In this document: piece by piece, positions 52,470 through 61,365 of the stretch
How positions within the stretch are numbered: position 1 is the stretch's first letter
How the letters are laid out: each line of letters starts with the position of its first letter
Source of the DNA: Clostridiales bacterium
GTDB taxonomy: Bacteria > Bacillota > Clostridia > Monoglobales > WRBX01
NCBI GenBank assembly: GCA_031261985.1
Contig: JAISIR010000018.1
Span: forward strand, 1-64,000
DNA: 64,000 bases
Direction: 5' to 3'
Notes under the pieces: generated by a model
Databases searched by the model: none
Told to the model about the DNA's origin: nothing
What the model saw: only the letters and a program-made list of their open reading frames with translations
Position numbers and translations under genes: made by a program

Positions 52470-52988
52470 TTATATCTCAATCAAACCATAATCGCCATCG
52501 TTACGTTTATAAACTAAATTAATTTTTTCGCTCTTTGCTTCCCTAAAAATAAAGAAGGTGTGGCGCAATAAATTCATCTGCAAAATTGCCTCTTCAACGC
52601 TCATTGGCTTAACTGTAAAGGTTTTAGACTTTACAACATTAAACTCGCTTTCTTCCTCAACTTCTTCGCCAATTTCTAGCGGTGGAAGCTCGTTATGCAG
52701 CTGCTTCTCTAGCTTTGTTTTATTCTTTCTTATTTGCCTATCTATCATGTTCTCGCATTTATCTATAGCCACAAGCGGGTCTTTATGCTCAACTTCGGCA
52801 CGATATATCACGCCAAGAGAAACAATGGTTACTTCTACATTTATTCCCGCGCGTTTTTCTTCAACTACAATTTTTACATCAAATTCGTTCTTAAAAAACT
52901 TTTCTAGTTTCGAGAATTTGCTCTCTGCCCAATCTTTAACCTCGTCCTTTACTTCGTAACCTCTTTTACCTATAACTGTAATTTTCAT
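52470..52988 (-). CDS. hpf: Ribosome hibernation promoting factor, long form
   Basis: This 172-residue protein has the N-terminal S30AE/YfiA domain (KITVIGKRGYEVKDEVKDWAE, about 1-95), a charged linker and the C-terminal dimerisation domain (FTVKPMSVEEAILQMNLL..HTFFIFRE). Long HPF dimerises 70S ribosomes into inactive 100S particles. AGGAGG precedes the start. Confidence 0.94.
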   Translation of the reverse strand: MKITVIGKRGYEVKDEVKDWAESKFSKLEKFFKNEFDVKIVVEEKRAGINVEVTIVSLGVIYRAEVEHKDPLVAIDKCENMIDRQIRKNKTKLEKQLHNELPPLEIGEEVEEESEFNVVKSKTFTVKPMSVEEAILQMNLLRHTFFIFREAKSEKINLVYKRNDGDYGLIEI

Positions 52989-53073
52989 TTTAATTTCCTC
53001 CTAATTATTTTGTATATATTTTTAGCCGAATCGTTAAAATCATCGTGTAAAGTTGATTTACTTTACTTTAAAA

Positions 53074-53997
53074 CTATTTATCTTTTAGCATGTTTTCGAT
53101 GTAAAGTGGTCGAGCTTTCACTTCGTCACAAATCCTTGCAATATACTCGCCAATGCAGCCTACACTTAGCATAATTACGCCAGAAGATAACATGGCAAAG
53201 GTTGCTATTATTAATACAAAGCTATCCCACCAATCAAATATTTCTGCAAGTATATTGTAGATTCCAGACATCCCACCTAGAACAAACAAGGTAAAACCTA
53301 CAAAAGTAACGATGCGTATCGGCGTGTATGATAGTGCGAAAATCCCGTCGGATGCTAGCTTCAACATTTTCTTCATAGAATATTTTGTCTCGCCTGCAAG
53401 ACGTGGGTCGCGCACATAATCGGTAAATTCTTGACGGAAACCAACCAAGGCAACTAAACCGCGAATGTAGCGATTATGCTCGGGCATAGCACATAAAACG
53501 TCGCGCACTTTTTTATCAATCAGACGAAAGTCACCTACATCGACAGGGATTTCCACCCCTGTAAGACTGCGCAGAATTCTATAATATGCTTTAGCTGTAA
53601 CCTTTTTAAACGCTGTTTCGCCCTGGCGTGAAAGACGTCTGCCATGAACCACCTCGGCACCATTCTCCCATTTTTGAATCATGTCCAAAATTACTTCGGG
53701 AGGGTCTTGCAAATCGGCATCGATAATTACAATCGCATCGCCATCGGCGTTATCTAGCCCTGCAGTCACCGCAATTTGATGCCCAAAATTACGCGAAAAA
53801 TTAATTATCTTTACATGGTCGTCCTTAGACTTTATTTCTTGCAACGAGGGGACGGTTTTATCCCTGCTGCCATCATTCACAAAAATAAGCTCGTAATTGT
53901 GGTTGCATTTTTGCATAACTTCGGATAGACGTTTGTGGCTTTCTACAATAACTTCTTCCTCGTTATATGCTGGAATAACAACGGAAATTTTACTCAT
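53074..53997 (-). CDS. Family 2 glycosyltransferase with two C-terminal helices (polyprenyl-phosphate mannosyltransferase type)
   Basis: This 307-residue enzyme has VVIPAYNEEEVI, VNDGSRDKT, IIDADLQDPPE, GRRLSRQGE and GDFRLIDKKV, all typical of the GtrB/DPM1-like group, then two membrane helices (about 230-255 and 265-290). It builds a polyprenyl-phosphate-linked sugar. The gene for a PMT-family protein mannosyltransferase, which consumes that substrate, lies 45 bp upstream on the same strand, so the pair probably forms one O-glycosylation pathway. Confidence 0.88.
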   Translation of the reverse strand: MSKISVVIPAYNEEEVIVESHKRLSEVMQKCNHNYELIFVNDGSRDKTVPSLQEIKSKDDHVKIINFSRNFGHQIAVTAGLDNADGDAIVIIDADLQDPPEVILDMIQKWENGAEVVHGRRLSRQGETAFKKVTAKAYYRILRSLTGVEIPVDVGDFRLIDKKVRDVLCAMPEHNRYIRGLVALVGFRQEFTDYVRDPRLAGETKYSMKKMLKLASDGIFALSYTPIRIVTFVGFTLFVLGGMSGIYNILAEIFDWWDSFVLIIATFAMLSSGVIMLSVGCIGEYIARICDEVKARPLYIENMLKDK

Positions 53998-54042
53998 TAA
54001 AGTTGCTCCTTCGTAGTTGTTTATATATAGCGTGTTTAAAAT

Positions 54043-55866
54043 TTAATTTTGAAATAAATACCAACTTCTAAACCATTCTAAATTCTGCAAATATTGAACA
54101 GTCGATGCATTACCCGAGATGACAGGGAAAAACAAGCAGAAGAGTAGGGCAGATAAGCCTAGAGTTATCCATGGTAAATTTTTAATTTGTAATTTTTGGA
54201 ACCAATAGCACAATGCGATAATTATGAATGGTACGCTGGCAAAAAAGTGATATATGAATACTATCCTGCTAATAAATATCCACGGTACAAATTGCGATGC
54301 AAAGGCTATTATGATGAAGAATGGTGCGATTTTTAAGGGGGCATTTGAAGTTTCGCCCGATTCTTTTTCGCGCTTGCCAAAGATTATTTTTTCAAAGAAT
54401 TTTTTGATTGAAGTGGCAATTAATGCTAACATGGCAATAGAAGCTGACCACCAAACAATTGGATTACCCATAATGATGACAGAGGCGGCTTTACCTGTGT
54501 TTTGCAAGCCATATTCCGCAAACGCCCAAAGTGGTTTGTACATTATTATCCAATAATACCATGGCGACGAGAATGGGTGCGTATCGGTTAATCCCGAGTG
54601 GTAACTAAGCATATAGTCTTGCAAATCTATTATATATTTTATCCATGTTCTTCCATTTAAATCGTACCTTATTTGCGGCAAATACGATAGAATATAGATG
54701 GTAAGCGGGATTATGACAAAGAATAGCACTGAGTAAAGTGTAATTCTAATCCAGTCTTTAGGTCGATAACGTATGATGGTATATAGCCAAAAAATTGCTA
54801 GCCCCATGCCTGCGTAAATGCCTATCCATTTTGTAGCGCAAGAGATTCCCCAGAATAATCCGCACCAAAAGAGGTTTCGCAGACGGAAATTTCCGCGCGC
54901 GGAATCGTCCATAAAATATAGCATAAACAAGTATGATAACAATATGAAAAACACGGGGTAGCTATCTATTGTAGCCATTCGTGTTAGCGAGAAGTGCATA
55001 AAATCTAAGGCGAATAGTGCTGTGCCAAACAGGGCGAATTTATCGCTATTTAAAAGTTTTTTAATTAGCAAAAATAAAACAGGAAGCATTAAAACTCCAC
55101 ACAATGTACCCATAAATCGCCAGCCGAAAGGCGTCATGCCAAAGGCAGATATACCCAACGAAATTATTAATTTGCCAAGGGGCGGGTGAGTGTTTTCGTA
55201 AACAGGGAGCCGGTGAAGAATTTCGTATGATGTGCGCGGGTGGTAGACTTCGTCAAAATAAGTTCCATTCATGTATGTGGCGTGGTCTTGCGCCAAATTT
55301 TGCTCGTCTGTTGCGTAATTATCGGCACCATTAACAGCCGAAATTGGTAGAAGTTCACCTTTACTATAGATAGCAATTTCGCCAACGCTTAGCTTTTCCC
55401 TAGCAGCGGGGAAAATTGCAATATATCGGCTATCGAAATCGTAATCGTGGGCGTTCCAGGCAAAGCAGCTGCCACTATTTAGCGGAACAGATTCGGTAAT
55501 ATCTCTGTTCAATCGATAAGGTGGAACGCTAATCCAACTTTGGGCGTCGTTAGCTGCATAAATGTAGTATTTGCCTGTGTCGACGCCAAAATATGTGCTG
55601 ATTCTATCGACATGGCGAACGCTTTTTAAATCTATAACAAGTGGATTATTTGCATCTATTGTCTGAAAAGTTTGAGGCGCGCTTGTATCGCCTAGACGGA
55701 TAAAAGCTAATGCCGCGTACACGATAATAATTGCGACTAAAATGGGAATAGTCCACGATGAACGCGAATTTTTAATGCTAAAAAACTTATTAGTTATTTG
55801 GTTTTTAATGTCAGCGATGTTTACTTTTGAAGTATTTTTTATGCTCTTTGTTTTAGTTTTTTTCAT
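54043..55866 (-). CDS. Protein O-mannosyltransferase (PMT, GT39) family
   Basis: This 607-residue membrane enzyme has a single N-terminal helix (about 40-60), an extracytoplasmic beta-rich region (about 70-195), then the PMT core with about ten helices. The catalytic Asp-Glu appears in YFDEVYHPRTSYEIL, followed by ENTHPPLGKLIISLG and GWRFMGTLCGVLMLP. The extracytoplasmic insertion before the DE motif is unusual; in typical bacterial Pmt enzymes the DE loop follows the first helix. It moves a sugar from a lipid carrier to Ser/Thr of exported proteins. Candidate targets in the window are the SLH proteins and the Pro/Thr-rich protein at 18546. Confidence 0.88.
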   Translation of the reverse strand: MKKTKTKSIKNTSKVNIADIKNQITNKFFSIKNSRSSWTIPILVAIIIVYAALAFIRLGDTSAPQTFQTIDANNPLVIDLKSVRHVDRISTYFGVDTGKYYIYAANDAQSWISVPPYRLNRDITESVPLNSGSCFAWNAHDYDFDSRYIAIFPAAREKLSVGEIAIYSKGELLPISAVNGADNYATDEQNLAQDHATYMNGTYFDEVYHPRTSYEILHRLPVYENTHPPLGKLIISLGISAFGMTPFGWRFMGTLCGVLMLPVLFLLIKKLLNSDKFALFGTALFALDFMHFSLTRMATIDSYPVFFILLSYLFMLYFMDDSARGNFRLRNLFWCGLFWGISCATKWIGIYAGMGLAIFWLYTIIRYRPKDWIRITLYSVLFFVIIPLTIYILSYLPQIRYDLNGRTWIKYIIDLQDYMLSYHSGLTDTHPFSSPWYYWIIMYKPLWAFAEYGLQNTGKAASVIIMGNPIVWWSASIAMLALIATSIKKFFEKIIFGKREKESGETSNAPLKIAPFFIIIAFASQFVPWIFISRIVFIYHFFASVPFIIIALCYWFQKLQIKNLPWITLGLSALLFCLFFPVISGNASTVQYLQNLEWFRSWYLFQN

Positions 55867-55981
55867 AAGTCACACCTGTATAATTTTTTTGAAATAAGAC
55901 AATAATAAAAGTAAATCTATTACATTTTGGGTAAATTTTTCTATTTTTATGAAAAATGCCCTACAAAAGGAGTATGAAATT

Positions 55982-56485
55982 ATGAGTAAAAGAATTACCG
56001 CAATTTTTAACAGTCAGCGCGCAGCGCATGAAGCAACCGAGAGAATTCGCAAGTTTGGTATCCCTACCGAAAGCGTATCCATTGTTACTAAAGAAGATAC
56101 CAAGGGTGAGGGGTTCAGGAATGAGCATAGTTTCGGCTCGAACCAATCAAGCGGTGAAAACATTAGTGATAACATTAGCGATGGCACGCGAAACGGTGCG
56201 CTAATTGGGGCGGCTGCAGGGCTACTTGCTGGTTTGGGAAGCATTGCTGTGCCTGGGCTTGGCGTTATTGCTGCGGCTGGGCCTATTGCCGGGCTACTAG
56301 GTGGCGCGGTAACAGGCGGAGTTGTTGGTGCGTTGGTAGATTTAGGTATCCCCGAGGAAAAAGCTCGCGAGTATGAGGGGGATATAAAATCTGGCAAAGT
56401 GTTATGGAGCATGGATTTCGACGACAGTTACGATGAAAAAGTAATGCATTGTCTGCGTGAATCTGGCGCCGAAAAGGTATACTAA
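55982..56485 (+). CDS. General stress protein 17M-like with Gly-zipper region
   Basis: This 167-residue protein has an N-terminal ferredoxin-like strand pattern (AIFNSQRAAHEATERIRKFGI..VSIVTKED), an Asn/Ser linker, a glycine-zipper hydrophobic block (about 77-128: GALIGAAAGLLAGLG and GLLGGAVTGGVVGALVDLG) and a C-terminal amphipathic part (DYDEKVMHCLRESGAEKVY). It matches the YflT/GS17M-type stress family. ATG 55982 has AAAGGAG 9 nt upstream. A GTAAAT-N12-GGGTAA sequence upstream (about 55911-55934) loosely resembles a sigma-B-type promoter, which I regard as weak. Confidence 0.82.
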   Translation: MSKRITAIFNSQRAAHEATERIRKFGIPTESVSIVTKEDTKGEGFRNEHSFGSNQSSGENISDNISDGTRNGALIGAAAGLLAGLGSIAVPGLGVIAAAGPIAGLLGGAVTGGVVGALVDLGIPEEKAREYEGDIKSGKVLWSMDFDDSYDEKVMHCLRESGAEKVY

Positions 56486-56549
56486 GAATTTAAATTGATT
56501 TCTGGGTAACGCTAAAAATTGTTAAAACTGGATTGATTGTTTACACATG

Positions 56550-56574
56550 CTCCCCTTTTTAGGGGAGTTTTTTT
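56550..56574 (+). terminator. Terminator of the stress-protein gene
   Basis: CTCCCC-TTTTTA-GGGGAG followed by seven Ts. Confidence 0.9.
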
Positions 56575-56599
56575 GCCCAGTTTAAGCATTTGCTAAAAC

Positions 56600-58258
56600 C
56601 TACTCACTAACGCTGTCCTCTTTCTCAAGCAATTTAAGCTCTATACTATCGATATCTTCAGAGTTCTCGCTAAAATGTATTCTACCTTTTTTGATGATTT
56701 TAATATCGGCAATCGGGAAGGTAAACAGCCCGTCGTTATTATTATCAAGCTTAACTTTTACCAGCCCGCGCAAGACAGACATGCCTGTTACAACGCCTTT
56801 ACCGCTAGGAGTTTCCACGATTGCATCGTACCCTGGCATTTTTTGAAGAAGCTCTGAGTAGGAATCTTGCTCGTACTTTAGGCAGCACATAAGCCTGCCA
56901 CAAACGCCCGAAAGCTTGGTTGGGTTAAGCGAAAGCCCTTGCTCTTTTGCCATGGTAATAGATACCGATGTAAAATTATGCAGGAAGGAGCTGCAACATA
57001 ACGGAACACCGCAAACACCGATTCCGCCAAGCATTTTAGCTTCGTCACGCACACCAATTTGCCTAAGTTCTATGCGCGTTCTAAAAGTAGATGCTAGCGT
57101 TTTAACTAATTCTCTAAAATCGACGCGTCCATCGGCGGTAAAATAAAAGAGTAGTTTTTCCCTGTCTAACGTGTAATATGCAGAAGTAAGTTTCATGCTA
57201 AGGTTATGCTGACGAATTTTCTTGAGGCAAACATCAAACGCATCTTTAGCCTTTTTGCGATTCTCGTGGGCATTGGTATCGTCAGCTTCGGTGGCTTTTC
57301 GCACAATTTGTTCAAACGGTTTAACCGAACGACGAATATTTACCACTTCGCCAATTTCCATGCCTCGATTCGTGATAGCAACAACCCTGTCGCCCTGCTT
57401 GCACTCGACACCATCGCAAGGGGAGTAATAGGCAACTTTGTACTTATTGCTGTCGAATTTTATTCCATAAATTGTGTAATCGCCAATGATTTCATCATTT
57501 CCATCGTCATCTGCTTGTTGCAAAAATGCTAAATTATGCTCGGCGACTATATCGCTTGTATCATCGGTAAACGCAGGGCTTGTCACAATATTTTCGCCAC
57601 TTGTTGCATCAAAATTTTCAGCGTTTATGTAATCTTTATTAAACTCATCGCTTTGCTTAGTGGCGTCACTTTGCTTAAAAGTGTCGCCTTGTTTAGTGAA
57701 ATCGCTCTGCTTAGGCATAAATTGTTGATTGCGAAAACCCTTGGCAGGATTGGCATCGGAATTTCGATTCCCACCAAATTTTTGTCCGAACTTTTGACGA
57801 TTCGGCTTGCGTTTGTTATAATTTGCATCTGAGTCCGTCGCTACATTATTGCTATCGATTCTTTTGCGCGAATCGGTATTATTTGCAGAATTTTCTGACG
57901 TTTTTTTATTGAATCCTCTGCGTTTTTTATTATGAAAATTATTTTTTCTAGAAAATGAATGCTTGCTTTCATCACTACCGTTTTCGGATTTAGCCGCCCA
58001 AGGCTTGCTATCTGGCTTTTTAAAACCCTGCGAATTTTTGTCGGCAACCCCTTTGTTGGCAACCCCGCCTTTAAAACGACTTTCGCCTTTTGAACCATCT
58101 TCATTTTTAGAACCGGTTTTAAAACCAGGCGCGCCTTTGTTACCGGGCGCGTTTTTAAAGTTCGAGCCGTTTTTAGAGCCAAAACCGCCCTTGGAGCCAA
58201 AGAAAAATGGGCTTGCGGATTTATCTCGATTTTTATTTTTATCCTTGTTTTCGTACAT
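56600..58258 (-). CDS. ricT: PSP1/RicT-family protein with long disordered N-terminal extension
   Basis: Homologues (YaaT/RicT) have about 280 residues; this has 552. Residues 1-240 are low-complexity, rich in Lys, Asn, Gly and Ser, with short repeats such as KQSD repeated three times and GSK/FK units. From about 250 the RicT core follows: YYSPCDGVECKQGDRVV, RGMEIGEV, then the PSP1 domain with GIGVCGVPLCCSSF and GVCGRLMCCLKYEQDSY, cysteines that hold Fe-S clusters in the RicA-F-T complex. RicT stimulates RNase Y processing and sporulation. ATG 58258 has GGAGAAT upstream and overlaps holB by 20 bp. Confidence 0.9.
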   Translation of the reverse strand: MYENKDKNKNRDKSASPFFFGSKGGFGSKNGSNFKNAPGNKGAPGFKTGSKNEDGSKGESRFKGGVANKGVADKNSQGFKKPDSKPWAAKSENGSDESKHSFSRKNNFHNKKRRGFNKKTSENSANNTDSRKRIDSNNVATDSDANYNKRKPNRQKFGQKFGGNRNSDANPAKGFRNQQFMPKQSDFTKQGDTFKQSDATKQSDEFNKDYINAENFDATSGENIVTSPAFTDDTSDIVAEHNLAFLQQADDDGNDEIIGDYTIYGIKFDSNKYKVAYYSPCDGVECKQGDRVVAITNRGMEIGEVVNIRRSVKPFEQIVRKATEADDTNAHENRKKAKDAFDVCLKKIRQHNLSMKLTSAYYTLDREKLLFYFTADGRVDFRELVKTLASTFRTRIELRQIGVRDEAKMLGGIGVCGVPLCCSSFLHNFTSVSITMAKEQGLSLNPTKLSGVCGRLMCCLKYEQDSYSELLQKMPGYDAIVETPSGKGVVTGMSVLRGLVKVKLDNNNDGLFTFPIADIKIIKKGRIHFSENSEDIDSIELKLLEKEDSVSE

Positions 58259-58934
58259 CAATATTCTCCATCTTTTGGTAAATTTTTAGAACTAAATTAT
58301 TTACAACATTGGCGTACCCTACATTTTGCTTTAAATATCTAACAGCATTTGAAATCTCTTTTAATGCGACACTTGCATGGAATTTTACGTTGTCATCGGC
58401 AGAATCTTCTAGTTTTTGAGCGTATAACTGTTCTAGATAACTCATAACCGCAAATTTATCGGTTTTTAACGAATTCAAGTAATTTATCGCCCTATAAGCG
58501 TTGGGATAATTTTTACATTCTAGTACATACGAAAGCTTATGTTTTGTGTCATCGTCTAGGTTTACATCGGTTTTATCATCACTTAGCATCAATTGGCAGC
58601 GCGAACGAATAGTCGGCAGCAAAAGATTATGGTTGCCTATTAAGAAAAAAGTACAAAACGCAGGTGGTTCCTCTAAAACTTTAAGCAAGGCATTTTGCGC
58701 CTCGGCAAGCATTAAATCTGCCTGAGGGATAACAAAAACCTTGGAATCGCCATAAGGTGCTATAGGCACGATGTCTAAAAAATTGCGCACACCCTCGACG
58801 GTAAGTGCGGGCTTATCCGCTTTATCGGCATCAAAATTTTGGTTAGTGACCTCTAAAAAATCGTAATCACTTGTTACCAAATTTTTAGCATGAGCGTATG
58901 CTTTATCTTTATTATTATAAATAAATGCGTGCAA
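58239..58934 (-). CDS. holB: DNA polymerase III delta' subunit (clamp loader), short
   Basis: This 231-residue protein matches the AAA+ core of delta': VRNFLDIVPIAPYGDSKVFVI, the helix AEAQNALLKVLEEPPAFCTFFLI and the sensor LLPTIRSRCQ (SRC motif). The N-terminal P-loop region is short and lacks a Walker A, normal for the non-hydrolysing delta' subunit, but the first ~50 residues usually present are reduced. It starts with TTG at 58934 behind GGTGAT. A consensus promoter (58952-58980) precedes it. The tmk-holB-ricT order is common in Bacillota; tmk is absent here. Confidence 0.85.
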   Translation of the reverse strand: MHAFIYNNKDKAYAHAKNLVTSDYDFLEVTNQNFDADKADKPALTVEGVRNFLDIVPIAPYGDSKVFVIPQADLMLAEAQNALLKVLEEPPAFCTFFLIGNHNLLLPTIRSRCQLMLSDDKTDVNLDDDTKHKLSYVLECKNYPNAYRAINYLNSLKTDKFAVMSYLEQLYAQKLEDSADDNVKFHASVALKEISNAVRYLKQNVGYANVVNNLVLKIYQKMENIDVRKQG

Positions 58935-58951
58935 AAAGTATCACCACTATT

Positions 58952-58980
58952 ATTGTAATGGTTTATTGTCAATTTGTCAA
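58952..58980 (-). promoter_or_regulatory. Promoter of holB-ricT
   Basis: Minus-strand TTGACA (58980-58975), 17-nt spacer, TACAAT (58957-58952). Confidence 0.78.
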
Positions 58981-59009
58981 GTGTAAACTCACATATTTTT
59001 TAATTTTAC

Positions 59010-59018
59010 CATATAATA
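59010..59018 (+). promoter_or_regulatory. Possible sigma-K-like -10 element of dpaAB
   Basis: CATATAATA fits the sporulation sigma-K -10 pattern CATA-N3-TA, with AC-containing sequence about 17 nt upstream. The region is AT-rich, so a chance match is possible; dpaA (spoVFA) is a mother-cell gene in Bacillus. Confidence 0.35.
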
Positions 59019-59071
59019 ATTTAGATATCTAAAATAAGATTACATTTATTGATATAAAGGCGGATGTTTTT

Positions 59072-59953
59072 ATGAAAACTTTCTTGATTTATGGAGGAGA
59101 TATGCGTCAAATTATGTTGGCTAAGCTTTTAAAGGCTGATGGGCATAATGTGATTATTTGTGGGTTCGACATGCAAAATGTGCTTTCTAATAGTGGGTTC
59201 GAGAATACATCTAACGTCGATTTAGCCATTAAAGCTTCGGATTATATTATTCTACCGCTGCCATCTACCATAAGTGATGATATTGTGAATACAAAGTTTA
59301 ACGCTACAGAGCTGAGTTTTTCGGCTATATTAGGGTCATTAGGCAAAGCACAAGAGATTTACGCAGGCATGGTAACGCCGACGATGTACAATTTATGCAA
59401 AGCTAAAGATGTTTATATTTATGACTATTTTACGCGCGAAGAGTTGCAAGTTGCAAATGCTATCCCCACGGCAGAGGGCGCATTAGCAGTTGCAATTAAA
59501 GAGACACCTACAACAATTAACGGTAGTAAATCGATAGTGTTGGGGTATGGTCGGATAGGCAAAATTCTTTCTAAAATGCTATATAGTTTGGGTGGCGATG
59601 TTACCGTTTGTGCGCGCAAGCCAGAGGACTTCTCGTGGATTAAAGCTAATGGGTACACGCCGCTGCATATTGATGACTTGAATAAGGAAATCTGCAATTA
59701 TTCGCTAATTTTCAACACGGTTCCTGCTAAAATTTTAAACCATAAAATGCTAAAGCAAGTAAGCCGAAAAAGTTTAGTGGTAGACTTAGCATCTAAGCCA
59801 GGAGGGGTGGATTTTGAGGCAGCAGCACAGTTAGGGATAAATGTGCATTGGGCGTTATCTCTGCCCGGGAAGGTTGCCCCCGAGACATCTGCGCTTATAA
59901 TCAAAGACACGATATCTAATATGATAAAAGAAACAGAGGTGAAAAAGAGGTGA
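59072..59953 (+). CDS. dpaA: Dipicolinate synthase subunit A
   Basis: This 293-residue dehydrogenase-like subunit makes dipicolinic acid, the Ca2+ chelator of the spore core, in the mother cell. The N-terminus FLIYGGDMRQIMLAKLL, the central NAD(P)-binding VLGYGRIGKILSKML, CARKPEDF and DLASKPGGVDF with ALSLPGKVAPETSA at the end are characteristic of SpoVFA. RBS AAAGGCGG lies upstream. Its stop overlaps the start of dpaB. Confidence 0.93.
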   Translation: MKTFLIYGGDMRQIMLAKLLKADGHNVIICGFDMQNVLSNSGFENTSNVDLAIKASDYIILPLPSTISDDIVNTKFNATELSFSAILGSLGKAQEIYAGMVTPTMYNLCKAKDVYIYDYFTREELQVANAIPTAEGALAVAIKETPTTINGSKSIVLGYGRIGKILSKMLYSLGGDVTVCARKPEDFSWIKANGYTPLHIDDLNKEICNYSLIFNTVPAKILNHKMLKQVSRKSLVVDLASKPGGVDFEAAAQLGINVHWALSLPGKVAPETSALIIKDTISNMIKETEVKKR

Positions 59954-60552
59954 AAATTGCTGGCAAAACAATAGGGTTCGCTATTACAGGCTCGTATTGT
60001 ACTCACGCAAAAACTTTACCTATAGTTACACAATTTGTACAAAATGGTGCAAAAGTTATACCTATATTATCAGAGAATGTTGCTATTACTGACACACGTT
60101 TTGGACGTGCAGAAGATTTAATTGACCAACTTTTTAAGGCGACGGGGTATAATCCCATCACTTCTATAAACGGGGCAGAGCCAATTGGACCTAAAGAAAT
60201 GTTGGACGCGCTTGTGATTGCGCCATGCACAGGTAATACTTTAGCCAAAATGGCAAATGGTGTAACCGACACAAGTGTTACTATGGCAGCAAAAGCGCAT
60301 ATTAGGAATAATCGTCCTGTTATAATTGCAATTTCTACTAACGATGGGTTAGGAAATAGCTGCAAAAACATAGGTGCATTACTTAATATGAAAAATATTT
60401 ATTTTGTTCCTTTTGGGCAAGACGACCCTATAAATAAAAATAATTCACTTGTTGCACATTTTGATTACATTTTACAATCTACCGAAAAAGCCTTGGATAG
60501 CTCACAGATTCAGCCAATTGTTAAAGAGTATGTGAGCGACGCTATAGTATAA
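59950..60552 (+). CDS. dpaB: Dipicolinate synthase subunit B (flavoprotein)
   Basis: This 200-residue Flavoprotein-family subunit matches SpoVFB: GFAITGSYCTHAKTLPIV at the N-terminus, the acidic linker, VIAPCTGNTLAKMANGVTDT (flavin site) and KNIYFVPFGQDDP. It starts with GTG overlapping the dpaA stop by 4 bp, so the two are co-translated. Together they are a strong marker of true endospore formation. Confidence 0.94.
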   Translation: MKIAGKTIGFAITGSYCTHAKTLPIVTQFVQNGAKVIPILSENVAITDTRFGRAEDLIDQLFKATGYNPITSINGAEPIGPKEMLDALVIAPCTGNTLAKMANGVTDTSVTMAAKAHIRNNRPVIIAISTNDGLGNSCKNIGALLNMKNIYFVPFGQDDPINKNNSLVAHFDYILQSTEKALDSSQIQPIVKEYVSDAIV

Positions 60553-60608
60553 TTTAAGTATTTTATGTGTATGTTAATTTACTAGAATTTTATATCTTAT
60601 GAATAATT

Positions 60609-60640
60609 AAAGCTCACGTGAAATTATACGCGAGCTTTTA
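60609..60640 (+). terminator. Terminator of dpaAB
   Basis: AAAGCTC and GAGCTTT close an imperfect hairpin ending in TTTT. Confidence 0.7.
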
Positions 60641-60676
60641 TTAATATTTTAATCATATAATATTTTTATTTTACTA

Positions 60677-60718
60677 TTGACATATTACGTATATTATGAT
60701 ATAATTATTATGTAATAT
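60677..60718 (+). promoter_or_regulatory. Promoter and probable operator of the RelBE-type pair
   Basis: TTGACA (60677-60682), 17-nt spacer, TATAAT (60700-60705). An inverted repeat ATATTAC (60682-60688) / GTAATAT (60712-60718) brackets the -10 box, as expected for autorepression by the antitoxin or complex. Confidence 0.72.
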
Positions 60719-60738
60719 TAGTATGGGAGATGTTTTAT

Positions 60739-61026
60739 ATGATTATAATTAAACCTTCGGCTGCTATCCGCAACAACTATAACGAAATCTCGCGCATTTG
60801 CAAAGAAACTGGCGAACCTGTTTACCTAACAAAAAATGGTGAGGGCGATTTGGTTGTGCTTGATATTAGAGCGTATACAATGCAAAAAGAAAAACTTGAT
60901 TTAGAGGCTAAACTTATGCAGATTAGAGATGCTCGCAAAAATGGTTCAATGAAGTCTTACACTTTAGAAGAATTAAAAGAGAACATGGACAATATCGTGA
61001 GAGAGGCCGAAGAGAATGAAAAATAA
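60739..61026 (+). CDS. Phd/YefM-type antitoxin
   Basis: This 95-residue protein has the Phd/YefM N-terminal DNA-binding fold (MIIIKPSAAIRNNYNEISR, CKETGEPVYLTKNGEGDLVVLDI) and a charged helical C-terminus (YTLEELKENMDNIVREAEE) that would neutralise the toxin. GGGAGATG precedes ATG 60739. Its stop overlaps the toxin gene by 11 bp, the standard arrangement. Confidence 0.9.
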   Translation: MIIIKPSAAIRNNYNEISRICKETGEPVYLTKNGEGDLVVLDIRAYTMQKEKLDLEAKLMQIRDARKNGSMKSYTLEELKENMDNIVREAEENEK

Positions 61027-61321
61027 CATTATAATCAGCCCTGATGCCTATAAGGATATTAGTCGACATGTAAAGTTTCTATCGATGATATCTGCTTCTG
61101 CTGCTAACAAACTTAATAATGAGTTTTATACCTATATTAAAAGCCTTGAAGAGAATCCATTGCGCAACCCTATTTTTTTGGTTGAAAATGTTGATATAAA
61201 ATATCGCAAATTATTTGTTCCTAAGAGATACATAATTCTTTACGAGGTAGAAGATGATAACGTGTATGTTGATTACGTTATCGATTGCAGGCAATCGAAC
61301 TCGTGGTTGCTAGATTTTTAA
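61016..61321 (+). CDS. RelE/ParE-family toxin
   Basis: This 101-residue protein has the RelE/ParE fold pattern: IIISPDAYKDISRHVKFL, a helix with SLEENPLRNP, then KYRKLFVPKRYIILYEVEDD and YVDYVIDCRQ. The R-K...Y-R-I-L-Y pattern is that of toxins of this superfamily. Whether it cleaves mRNA (RelE) or poisons gyrase (ParE) cannot be told from sequence. It is co-translated with the antitoxin. Confidence 0.87.
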   Translation: MKNNIIISPDAYKDISRHVKFLSMISASAANKLNNEFYTYIKSLEENPLRNPIFLVENVDIKYRKLFVPKRYIILYEVEDDNVYVDYVIDCRQSNSWLLDF

Positions 61322-61365
61322 CTGGTTTCCCCTTATATTTTTTCTAATTATCATATACTTTAAAC

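Noticed and set aside
56014..56412. Antisense 132-codon open frame in the stress-protein gene
   Set aside because: It is the complement of Gly/Ala-rich codons (giving Pro/Ala/Ser), without a ribosome site.
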